Source: Bacteroidota bacterium
GTDB lineage: Bacteria; Bacteroidota; Bacteroidia; B-17B0; B-17BO
NCBI GenBank assembly: GCA_947462425.1
Contig: CANHPI010000181.1
Coordinates: 1 to 6,181, forward strand
Length of the DNA: 6,181 nucleotides
Reading direction: 5' to 3'
Position numbers and translations under genes: made by a program. A model generated the notes under the pieces. It ran no database searches and had not been told where the DNA came from. It saw only the letters and a list, made by a program, of their open reading frames with translations. Numbering within the stretch: the stretch's first letter is position 1; each line of letters begins with the position of its first letter. Positions 1-6,181 of the stretch are shown here, piece by piece.

Positions 1-93
1 GAATACGATAGATATTACTGTAAAAAAGTATTTTTTCATTTTATAATATTCGCGAACTATTTATTTAAATATAAAGATAATATTTAAAAATAG

Positions 94-255
94 GTGTTAA
101 GAAAATAAAAAACTACCGTTTTACGAAATTTATTAATCATTGAATACCAATATTTAAAATTACAGGAAGCGCAGCTTATTGAATTTAAAGTAAAAGAATC
201 TAATTCAAAACCTTCTGCTAAATCAGCTATAATAGATTGGGCCATAAAATATTAG
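94..255 (+). pseudogene. Short ORF remnant, unrecognised
   Basis: From 109 to the TAG at 253-255 there is an open frame of 48 codons whose translation looks protein-like rather than random. It includes EYQYLKLQEAQLIEF, then a basic/serine stretch, and ends in SAKSAIIDWAIKY. It has no ATG, GTG or TTG of its own. The nearest in-frame start is GTG at 94, but a TAA at 106-108 interrupts it after four codons. The likeliest reading is the decayed 3' end of a gene; a chance open frame in AT-rich DNA is the main alternative. I recognise no family. The rest of 1-282 is very AT-rich, and I see no RNA gene or promoter in it. Confidence 0.3.
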
Positions 256-282
256 TGGTTTAATTTTTTTTAAAAAATATAG

Positions 283-351
283 CAACAAAGTATAGTTTAT
301 TATTTTATAAATAATAAACTATACTAAACTATTGCATTTTAAACTTTGTTG
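283..351. repeat. Nested AT-rich inverted repeats upstream of transporter
   Basis: A perfect 17-bp inverted repeat has its left arm at 289-305 (AGTATAGTTTATTATTT) and its right arm at 309-325, separated by the 3-nt loop TAT. A second perfect 9-bp inverted repeat, CAACAAAGT (283-291) with ACTTTGTTG (343-351), brackets it and shares bases 289-291, so the two pairings compete at their junction. No T-run follows, so this is not a standard terminator for the remnant upstream. It could be a DNA cruciform or operator, an RNA hairpin, or the residue of a small mobile element. The outer right arm contains the -33 element of the transporter promoter. The pairing is directly visible; any function is inferred. 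Confidence 0.75.
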
Positions 352-375
352 ATAAGATCAAACCTATTATATTTA
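345..375 (+). promoter_or_regulatory. Bacteroidetes-type promoter for the MFS gene
   Basis: TTTG at 345-348 is followed after 19 bp by TATATTTA at 368-375, a 7/8 match to TAnnTTTG. The same 19-bp spacing occurs in the tRNA promoter in this window. A transcript would start near 382, giving a leader of about 30 nt before the TTG at 414. The -33 element sits inside the right arm of an inverted repeat (343-351). Confidence 0.5.
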
Positions 376-413
376 AGTGTTTAAATGCAAATAATCAACG
401 TTAAATTTAGGTT

Positions 414-1601
414 TTGAAATATATTACACCTACCATTTGGATTCTATCTATAATTAGTTTGCTAACAGATTTGGCAAGTGAAATGCTCTATCCAATTATG
501 CCTATATATTTAAAACAAATTGGCTTTTCAATTTTGCTTATTGGAATATTAGAAGGTATTGCTGAAGCAACAGCAGGACTGAGTAAGGGCTATTTTGGTA
601 AACTTTCAGACTTATCAGGAAAACGAGTACCGTTTATTCAATTTGGATATGCACTAAGCGCATTATCAAAACCAATGATGGCAATTTTTATTTATCCGCT
701 TTGGATATTTTTTTCAAGAACAATTGACCGTATAGGAAAGGGAGTTAGATCAGGAGCACGTGATGCTTTACTATCCGACGAATCAACTAAAGAAACAAAA
801 GGTAAGGTATTTGGGTTTCATCGTTCCATGGATACTTTTGGTGCATTTTTAGGTCCTATATTAGCGTTAGGATACTTATATCTTTATCCGAATGATTATA
901 AAACACTTTTTTTAATTGCATTTATCCCCGGAGTGCTTTCGGTAATTGCTTCGTTTTATTTAAAAGAAAAAAATTTAACAGTAAAGTCGGAAAAAGTATC
1001 TACACCATTTTTTTCGTTTTTAAATTATTGGAAAACTAGTCCGCCAAAATACCGTAAAGTAGTTATTGGTCTTTTGGCTTTTGCATTGTTCAATAGTTCG
1101 GATGTTTTTTTATTACTAAAAGCAAAAGAGGCAGGGTTAGATGATCCCATGGTGATAGGCATTTATATATTTTACAACTTAATTTATGCTCTGTTTGCTT
1201 TTCCAATGGGCATTATTGCTGATAAAATTGGATTAAAAACAATTTTGATCATCGGACTTATATTATTCACAATCGTATATTTTGGAATGGCATTTAATAC
1301 AAATCTTTATTTCTTTTTTGGTTTGTTTTTACTTTATGGCATTTATGCAGCGGCAACTGAGGGAATTTCAAAAGCATGGATTTCAAATATTACAGACAAA
1401 AAAGATACTGCAACTGCCATTGGAACTTTTTCAGGATTACAAAGTATTTGTACTTTACTAGCAAGTTCTCTTACAGGTTTCCTTTGGTATCAATTTAATT
1501 CTGCCACATCGTTTATAATTACAGCATGCATCACTTTATTAGTAATAATTTATTTGCTTATAGCAACACAATCTAGTCTGATAAAAAAAACAGTTCAGTA
1601 A
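414..1601 (+). CDS. MFS transporter, 12 predicted membrane helices
   Basis: Major facilitator superfamily permease of 395 residues, in the inner membrane; substrate unknown. Helix 1 carries the acidic run LTDLASEMLYP (17-27). The loop between helices 2 and 3 has the MFS signature GYFGKLSDLSGKR (59-71). After it comes the distinctive DRIGKGVRSGARDALL (105-120), typical of a subgroup of uncharacterised MFS_1 proteins found in bacteria and archaea. A second motif-A-like loop, ADKIGLK (269-275), marks the start of the second six-helix half, after a cytoplasmic linker at about 185-215. The start is TTG at 414: the in-frame stop at 408-410 excludes anything further upstream, and the next ATG (residue 24) would remove helix 1. 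No clear Shine-Dalgarno site precedes it. It appears monocistronic with its own promoter. Family assignment is secure; a transport substrate such as a drug or sugar cannot be read from the sequence. Confidence 0.92.
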   Translation: MKYITPTIWILSIISLLTDLASEMLYPIMPIYLKQIGFSILLIGILEGIAEATAGLSKGYFGKLSDLSGKRVPFIQFGYALSALSKPMMAIFIYPLWIFFSRTIDRIGKGVRSGARDALLSDESTKETKGKVFGFHRSMDTFGAFLGPILALGYLYLYPNDYKTLFLIAFIPGVLSVIASFYLKEKNLTVKSEKVSTPFFSFLNYWKTSPPKYRKVVIGLLAFALFNSSDVFLLLKAKEAGLDDPMVIGIYIFYNLIYALFAFPMGIIADKIGLKTILIIGLILFTIVYFGMAFNTNLYFFFGLFLLYGIYAAATEGISKAWISNITDKKDTATAIGTFSGLQSICTLLASSLTGFLWYQFNSATSFIITACITLLVIIYLLIATQSSLIKKTVQ

Positions 1602-1681
1602 AATATAATTTTTTCGGATTCAACTGAATGCGCATCGAATCCTATTGATTTATGTATCATTTTATAAAATGCTAAATTTTA

Positions 1682-1712
1682 TTTGTGTATATAGAAATAA
1701 AGCTTATCTTTG
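1682..1712 (+). promoter_or_regulatory. Promoter of tRNA-fMet (possibly also era)
   Basis: TTTG at 1682-1685 and TATCTTTG at 1705-1712 match the Bacteroidetes -33 TTTG / -7 TAnnTTTG consensus exactly, with 19 bp between them. Transcription would begin near 1719, about 50 nt before the mature tRNA. This is the best promoter in the window. A perfect 14-nt palindrome, CATTTTATAAAATG, lies just upstream at 1658-1671; it may be chance in such AT-rich DNA. Confidence 0.75.
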
Positions 1713-1770
1713 CAGCCTAAAATAATTAATTTTATTTTTTAGTTAAAAAAGTTCTTTAAGTTAAACATAT

Positions 1771-1842
<72 letters not shown>

Positions 1843-1846
1843 CATT

Positions 1847-1883
1847 GAAAAAGCCTCGGTATTACTGAGGCTTTTTCGTTTTT
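1847..1883 (+). terminator. Rho-independent terminator between tRNA-fMet and era
   Basis: GAAAAAGCCTC (1847-1857) pairs perfectly with GAGGCTTTTTC (1867-1877). The stem extends inward by a G-T wobble, G-C and T-A to a 3-nt loop ATT (1861-1863). That makes a stem of 14 pairs, followed by G and six T (1878-1884). It begins only 4 nt after the tRNA discriminator base, so it is the tRNA transcript's terminator and also a structure in the 5' leader of any era read-through mRNA. The A-run on the left arm makes the hairpin nearly symmetric. Confidence 0.9.
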
Positions 1884-1900
1884 ATAAAAACAGTTATAAT

Positions 1901-2791
1901 TTGTCACAAAATCCACATAAATCAGGCTTTGTAAGCATCGTTGGTTGTCCAAATGTAGGGAAATCGACTCTATTAAACGTATTAGTTGGCGAAAAACTAA
2001 GTATCATTACTTCTAAAGCACAAACTACCCGTCATCGAATTATGGGTATTGTAAGTGGCGATGATTACCAGATTGTATTTTCTGATACACCTGGTATTTT
2101 AAAACCTAACTACAAATTGCAGGAAAAAATGATGGAATTTGTTGTATCTGCTTTTAGTGATGCTGATGTTTTTTTATTAATAGTGGATATTTATGAAGAT
2201 ATTGTTTTAGACGAAAAATATTTAGAGAAATTAAATAAAACAAGCACACCTGTTTTATTATTATTGAATAAAATAGATATGGCAACCAAGGAAGTTTTAG
2301 ATACTAAAATGGCCGAGTGGAAAGAGAGATTGCCAAATGCAGAAATTATTCCTATTTCGGCTTTAAAAAAGTTTAATTTGGAAACCGTTATGTATCGTAT
2401 AACTCAATTGTTGCCAGTTGGAGAAGCATTTTATGATAAGGATACATTAACTGACAAGCCTGAGAAATTTTTCGTTTCGGAAATTATTCGTGAAAAAATA
2501 TTATTACAATACAAGAAAGAAATTCCTTATAGTGTAGAAGTAGTTGTAAACTCTTTTAAAGACGAGGAATCTATTTTAAAAATACAAGCAGATATTATTG
2601 TAGAACGTGATAGCCAAAAAGGCATTATTATTGGTCATAAAGGTGAAGCCTTAAAAAAGGTTGGTACTAGAGCCCGAATAGATGCAGAAACTTTTTTTGG
2701 AAAGAAAATATTTTTAGAATTGTTTGTTAAGGTTGCTAAAGATTGGAGAAGTAACGATTCTAATTTAAAAAATTTCGGATACCAGCATTAG
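1901..2791 (+). CDS. era: GTPase Era, 30S ribosome assembly factor
   Basis: Era binds GTP and the 3' end of 16S rRNA during late 30S subunit maturation; it is cytoplasmic and usually essential. The 296-residue product has every expected element: G1 GCPNVGKS (15-22), G2 TTRHR (42-46), G3 DTPG (62-65), G4 NKID (123-126) and G5 SAL (153-155). A C-terminal KH domain follows, with the conserved IREKIL (195-200) and the RNA-binding loop GIIIGHKGEALKKVG (241-255). The length is normal for the family. The open frame runs back into the tRNA at 1820, but the TTG at 1901 is the only sensible start: it gives MSQNPHKSGFVSIVG, as Era N-termini usually look, and upstream codons would translate the tRNA and its terminator. 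There is no Shine-Dalgarno site and no clear promoter after the terminator, so expression may come from tRNA read-through. It converges on the helicase gene. Confidence 0.96.
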   Translation: MSQNPHKSGFVSIVGCPNVGKSTLLNVLVGEKLSIITSKAQTTRHRIMGIVSGDDYQIVFSDTPGILKPNYKLQEKMMEFVVSAFSDADVFLLIVDIYEDIVLDEKYLEKLNKTSTPVLLLLNKIDMATKEVLDTKMAEWKERLPNAEIIPISALKKFNLETVMYRITQLLPVGEAFYDKDTLTDKPEKFFVSEIIREKILLQYKKEIPYSVEVVVNSFKDEESILKIQADIIVERDSQKGIIIGHKGEALKKVGTRARIDAETFFGKKIFLELFVKVAKDWRSNDSNLKNFGYQH

Positions 2792-2807
2792 TTAATATTC
2801 AGTAGCA

Positions 2808-2902
2808 TGTCAGTTCGAGAGTTGTCGAGATCATCTATAACATCTCTCTAAGCTTAACCTCAATCGAAAGTTCACTGAACTTTTGCCGTACTCGATGTGA
2901 CA
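2808..2902. repeat. Degenerate inverted-repeat intergenic element (REP/MITE-like)
   Basis: TGTCAGTTCGAG (2808-2819) and CTCGATGTGACA (2891-2902) are terminal inverted repeats matching at 10 of 12 positions. Inside lie a tandem TCGAGA (2815-2820 and 2825-2830) and a 7-bp hairpin (2867-2883). The composition, with several CGA/TCGA steps, differs from the flanking genes. The element fills nearly the whole gap between era and the helicase. It resembles short TGTCA...TCGAG intergenic repeats I associate with Bacteroidetes genomes; that resemblance is from memory and unchecked. It has no coding capacity. Confidence 0.55.
2867..2883. terminator. Possible bidirectional terminator hairpin, era/helicase
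   Basis: AAAGTTC (2867-2873) pairs with GAACTTT (2877-2883) around loop ACT. It is the only compact hairpin between two convergent genes and could stop both transcripts. It is short and low in GC, and only four T (2881-2884, overlapping the stem) follow on the plus strand, so termination is a weak inference. It may equally be an internal part of the surrounding repeat element. Confidence 0.3.
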
Positions 2903-2908
2903 AAAATG

Positions 2909-4852
2909 TTACGCTTTGTAACTATATTCCCACGCAGATTTATAAAAATTATTTGCTTCGCAATATTCAATAAATGATTTATAAAATGGATGATTACCAA
3001 TAGTGGCAGTATCCATAATAACTACCAACTTTTTCTTGGCACGCGTTAAAGCTACATTCATACGTCGAATATCAGATAAAAATCCAATTTCAGAATCAGT
3101 ATTACTTCGTACTAAAGAAATATAAATCACATCACATTCTTCGCCCTGAAAGCCATCAATGGTTTTTACCTCCAATTCATTTATTGGATAAGCAGAATAA
3201 TCAAAATCAATTAGTTTTTCTTTTAGCAGTTCAATTTGTTCTTTATAAGGAGAAATAATTCCCACATCAATTTTTTGAGTCTCACCCGCAAAGTTATATT
3301 GTTGCAATAACAACTCTAAATGTTTAAATAATAAATCGGCTTCTCCTTTATTTGATAAACTTAAACTTTCCGGATTTTGAAATTCATCAAAACTACAACC
3401 AGCGGTGTCAACTAATTCTACAGGTATATGCAGCATATACATATCTTCATTTAAAGACAGTAACGTGTCTTTTACGGTAGCATCAGCTTCCAATTCGTTA
3501 TGATAAAAATAGTTATTACTAAACTGCATAATGTGCTGATGCATTCGGTACTGCCTCGTTAAAAGGCTTGAAATTTCATCATGTTTAATACAACTATCCA
3601 ACATGGTTTTATCTAAACCACCTTGTTTAGCTTTTACACTTTTAACAACGGGAGGCAATTGAAAATGATCTCCACTAAAAATAACACGTTTACATTTTAA
3701 TAAGGGAATCCATGAAATAGCCTCCAAAGCTTGTGAAGCTTCATCAAAAAACAAGGTTTCAAATTTCTTTTTAGCTAAAGCCTTATTTGTTGATGTAACT
3801 GGTGTACAACAAATAACCTGTGCGTTGTCAAATAAAGAATCTACAATATAATCTTCTAACAAACGGGATTCTTTAATGCAATTTCTTGCTTCAGCATAAA
3901 ATAACGCACGCTGCTTAGCATCTTCTTTTCCGAAGGCTCTTTTAAATTTAGAGGCCATTTTAAAATACTCTTCAGCCGTTTTACGCAAACTTTTTATATC
4001 CTTGTAATTAACGTGGGTTTGTATTTGTCCGTCGATGGTTGTTTTCAATAAATCTTCAGATACTCGAGCAGGATGCCCAACACGCAATACATTTACCCCC
4101 TGCTCTATTAACTTTTCGGTTAATAAATCAACTGCTGTATTCGTTGGCGCACAAACTAAAACTTGTTTTTCTGTTTGTAAAACTAAACGAATAGCTTGAA
4201 CGATAGTAGTTGTTTTACCAGTACCAGGAGGACCGTGAACAACAGCAATATCATTAGCTGATAAAATATGCCGAACGGCCTTATTTTGAGATTGATTTAA
4301 TTGAGGAATAACAATACTTTCATCAATTTTTTCGAACGTTGGTTTTTCTTTACCTTCAATAATTTCTCGCAACTCCTCTACTCTATTATTTCGCGCACCA
4401 ATCACTTCATCTAATGCCTTTTGCATTTCGATATAGCTATTATCGTCAAACTGAATATTAACGCCTAACTTACCATCATAACACCAATCGGGTAACTCAT
4501 CCGTATGAAGAATTATCTTCATTTTATTTTTACCAGATTGTTTTATGGTTCCTGTTAATTCCTGAATATCATCAGGGGTTTTATTGGAAAACAGACTCAC
4601 ATTTTTACCGGCACTAAAACGGTGCGGTGCATCTAATTGATTGGTACGTTCAATTTCTACATGCACATAATCAGCATAACCAATTTCATCTGATAAGATT
4701 TTAATAGGAAACCAAGTCACTCCATTTTTTTTCCGTTGATCAACATTTGCTCTTAAAAATTGTTCTTTATATTGAAAAAAATCTTCTTCCCGCTCAATTA
4801 ATAAAAGTTCTTTAAGATGCTTTATTCTATCTATGCTATTACTATTTGTCAT
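2909..4852 (-). CDS. UPF1/IGHMBP2-like superfamily 1 helicase
   Basis: ATP-dependent nucleic acid helicase of 647 residues, cytoplasmic, in the UPF1-like branch of superfamily 1. The N-terminal ~180 residues include the beta-barrel part expected in this family (about 40-135). The helicase core follows in order: Q-motif region PQLNQSQNKAV (183-193), Walker A GPPGTGKTTT (207-216), Ia CAPTNTA (234-240), Walker B DEAS (370-373), III GDHFQLPP (394-401), IV RQYRMH (433-438), V TIDGFQGEE (564-572) and VI RRMNVALTRAKKK (596-608). All catalytic residues are present, so it should be active. Relatives unwind DNA or RNA 5' to 3', but whether this one serves repair, replication or RNA metabolism cannot be decided here. 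No nuclease or zinc-finger domain is fused. The ATG at 4850-4852 gives a natural N-terminus. It stands alone, converging on era, with a repeat cluster in its upstream gap and no recognisable promoter. Confidence 0.93.
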   Translation of the reverse strand: MTNSNSIDRIKHLKELLLIEREEDFFQYKEQFLRANVDQRKKNGVTWFPIKILSDEIGYADYVHVEIERTNQLDAPHRFSAGKNVSLFSNKTPDDIQELTGTIKQSGKNKMKIILHTDELPDWCYDGKLGVNIQFDDNSYIEMQKALDEVIGARNNRVEELREIIEGKEKPTFEKIDESIVIPQLNQSQNKAVRHILSANDIAVVHGPPGTGKTTTIVQAIRLVLQTEKQVLVCAPTNTAVDLLTEKLIEQGVNVLRVGHPARVSEDLLKTTIDGQIQTHVNYKDIKSLRKTAEEYFKMASKFKRAFGKEDAKQRALFYAEARNCIKESRLLEDYIVDSLFDNAQVICCTPVTSTNKALAKKKFETLFFDEASQALEAISWIPLLKCKRVIFSGDHFQLPPVVKSVKAKQGGLDKTMLDSCIKHDEISSLLTRQYRMHQHIMQFSNNYFYHNELEADATVKDTLLSLNEDMYMLHIPVELVDTAGCSFDEFQNPESLSLSNKGEADLLFKHLELLLQQYNFAGETQKIDVGIISPYKEQIELLKEKLIDFDYSAYPINELEVKTIDGFQGEECDVIYISLVRSNTDSEIGFLSDIRRMNVALTRAKKKLVVIMDTATIGNHPFYKSFIEYCEANNFYKSAWEYSYKA

Positions 4853-4862
4853 TATTTATTGT

Positions 4863-4953
4863 CCCGCAAATCTTACTGATATTCGCGGATTTTTCTATCT
4901 ATTTATAAACTCTCAATGCTATTATTTTTTATCTGAGATTTTCCGCGAAATCT
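4863..4953. repeat. CGCG-cored repeat cluster upstream of helicase
   Basis: Three related GC-rich words occur in an otherwise AT-rich 106-bp gap. TTCGCGGA (4882-4889) and TCCGCGAA (4942-4949) are an exact 8-bp inverted pair. CCCGCAAATCT (4863-4873) resembles CCGCGAAATCT (4943-4953) in direct orientation. The right unit forms a hairpin, AGATTT (4936-4941) with AAATCT (4948-4953) around TCCGCG. The left two units form an imperfect hairpin, CCGC (4864-4867) with GCGG (4885-4888). It could be a short interspersed repeat, a terminator for the serine hydrolase transcript, or a regulatory site for the helicase. Function is not shown by the sequence. Confidence 0.55.
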
Positions 4954-4958
4954 GATGG

Positions 4959-6170
4959 CTAATTCCTTTTCAACTCAAAATCATAAATTTGTCTGCCAAG
5001 CTCCGCTAAAAAAGGCGAAGCAATAGAGTCATACTCATATTTCCCATCATTAACAATGCCGTCTTTATTGGCATAGATAACAGCACTTAAAATAAATTCA
5101 ACATTTTCTTTCTTATTTTGAATATATGCACAATCAATCATAAAGCCATAAGATTTTCCAACTATGTTAGTTATTTTAAGATCCTCATTTGTTATTGACT
5201 TATTACTGTCACCGTATATAAAATATTTTTTATAACTATCAAAATAAGTTTTGTTATAACTTGGATAAGTACTTTCGCGTGGATACATTGTTAGATGTTT
5301 TAACAAAAAATCCTGATCTGATTTAGATAAATTATATTGTTGATTTTTTGGTAAATACTCATTAAAGACCAACCGCTGTAGAACTGAATGTATATTTTGT
5401 AAAGAAATGTAATTCATGTTTGTAAAATCTTTAGCCTTTTTTACTCTTTTTTTATTATCGACCATATGTGAATTACCAATTTTAATTGTTCCTAATGGAT
5501 TAGTGTATTTTTTTATTGTGCTTTGTTGCTTTTGTTGGTAAATTAATTTCATATCACTATCAAAAAAAGAAACCGGATTAGTAGTTGTATGCTCTAACTC
5601 TTTACATCCACCATCAAAACGATGCACAATACGCATGTTTTTGTATCCTAAATTAAACAAACGATTATGTAAATAATCAACGCCTAAAAATTCATATACT
5701 CTTCCATAAGACGCATTATCACTAACCAGCAACATTCTTTTTATATATTGAGCAATACTTGGATAACCATTACTACTACTTGTATCTTTCTTTACAGAAT
5801 GTTGACAAGAATTAGCACTATCTGTAAACATCGTAGTATTTTTATCAATTTTTAATTCATTCAGTTTTTCTAATGCCAAAATAGAACATGGTAATTTTAC
5901 TAAACTAGCGCAGTAAAAATAATTAGCTGAATCCAAATGATATGTATAATTTTTAAAGCTAGGTTTCCCATTTTTGTCTCTAGTAATTTGAGTATAAATG
6001 ATTTGTAATCTATATTTTTTTAAATTAGAATTAACCATTTTAAGAATAGGTTTACTATTTAAAATAGAATCAAATGAAAATACATGTTGACTAATCGCAC
6101 TTTTTAAAAAAAATATTGAACCAAAACACAAAATTATTTTTAATTCAAATGTATAATGTCTTTTTTTCAT
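4959..6170 (-). CDS. Exported class A beta-lactamase-like serine hydrolase
   Basis: Predicted periplasmic serine hydrolase of 403 residues with the penicillin-binding/class A beta-lactamase fold. An N-terminal signal sequence is visible: basic MKKR, then a hydrophobic core at about 10-26, with likely cleavage near AIS-Q (25-28). Active-site motifs are S89-L-V-K92 (SxxK nucleophile and base, within CASLVKLP) and S150-D-N152 (SDN). The third-strand motif is GKSYG (338-342), in place of the usual K-T/S-G. An ELEHTTTNP segment (191-199) lies where the omega loop would fall. It is about 110 residues longer than ordinary class A enzymes, and the divergent KSYG makes true beta-lactam hydrolysis doubtful; a peptidoglycan or peptide substrate is equally possible. 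The ATG at 6168-6170 directly precedes the signal peptide. The promoter lies outside the window. The gene points toward the helicase, 106 bp away, with repeats between, so co-transcription is uncertain. Confidence 0.85.
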   Translation of the reverse strand: MKKRHYTFELKIILCFGSIFFLKSAISQHVFSFDSILNSKPILKMVNSNLKKYRLQIIYTQITRDKNGKPSFKNYTYHLDSANYFYCASLVKLPCSILALEKLNELKIDKNTTMFTDSANSCQHSVKKDTSSSNGYPSIAQYIKRMLLVSDNASYGRVYEFLGVDYLHNRLFNLGYKNMRIVHRFDGGCKELEHTTTNPVSFFDSDMKLIYQQKQQSTIKKYTNPLGTIKIGNSHMVDNKKRVKKAKDFTNMNYISLQNIHSVLQRLVFNEYLPKNQQYNLSKSDQDFLLKHLTMYPRESTYPSYNKTYFDSYKKYFIYGDSNKSITNEDLKITNIVGKSYGFMIDCAYIQNKKENVEFILSAVIYANKDGIVNDGKYEYDSIASPFLAELGRQIYDFELKRN

Positions 6171-6181
6171 TGGCTTATTTA

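Noticed and set aside
1616..1642. GGATTC/GAATCC inverted repeat after the MFS stop as a terminator
   Set aside because: Only 6 bp with a 15-nt loop and no following T-run; the T-run lies upstream of it. Too weak to call.
1658..1671. Perfect palindrome CATTTTATAAAATG upstream of the tRNA promoter
   Set aside because: Nearly all A/T and short, so it is readily expected by chance here; mentioned with the promoter but not called as an operator.
4867..4874. CAAATCTT as a minus-strand -7 element for the helicase
   Set aside because: It matches only 7/8 to the consensus complement and has no TTTG partner at the 19-bp spacing seen at the two good promoters.
6120..6139. Lipoprotein signal at Cys15 of the serine hydrolase
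   Set aside because: The residues before it (IIL) do not form a lipobox, and the cysteine lies too early, inside the hydrophobic core; a standard signal peptide fits better.

Overview
The window is AT-rich chromosomal DNA, most likely from a member of the Bacteroidota (Flavobacteriia/Sphingobacteriia-like). Three things point there. The two best promoters match the Bacteroidetes sigma-factor pattern (TTTG, 19 bp, then TAnnTTTG or a 7/8 match). Shine-Dalgarno sequences are essentially absent. The proteins and the intergenic repeats have the feel of that phylum. This placement is inferred from the sequence alone; no database was consulted.

Layout: 1-413 is non-coding or decayed DNA. It holds a short ORF remnant ending at 255, then a strong AT-rich palindrome (17 bp arms, 3-nt loop) nested beside a second inverted repeat whose right arm contains the -33 box of the next gene. 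414-1601 (+) encodes a 12-helix MFS transporter starting at TTG. 1602-1770 is a leader region with a very good promoter at 1682-1712. 1771-1842 is the initiator tRNA (tRNA-fMet, anticodon CAT), followed at once by a strong intrinsic terminator (1847-1883). Only 17 nt beyond the terminator stem, at a TTG codon, the GTPase gene era begins (1901-2791, +). A degenerate inverted-repeat element (2808-2902) fills the convergent gap between era and a UPF1/IGHMBP2-like superfamily 1 helicase (2909-4852, -). Upstream of the helicase is a 106-bp gap with a cluster of CGCG-cored repeats. The last gene is an exported class A beta-lactamase-like serine hydrolase (4959-6170, -), whose start lies 11 bp inside the window edge.

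The clearest functional grouping is tRNA-fMet with era. Both act on the 30S subunit around initiation: one is the initiator tRNA, the other the GTPase that checks the 3' end of 16S rRNA. No promoter is visible between them, so era may depend on read-through of the tRNA terminator. The transporter, helicase and serine hydrolase have no evident pathway link to each other.

I found no convincing new multi-gene system. The most interesting material is non-coding: the two intergenic repeat elements, the palindrome at the transporter promoter, and the tRNA-terminator-era arrangement.
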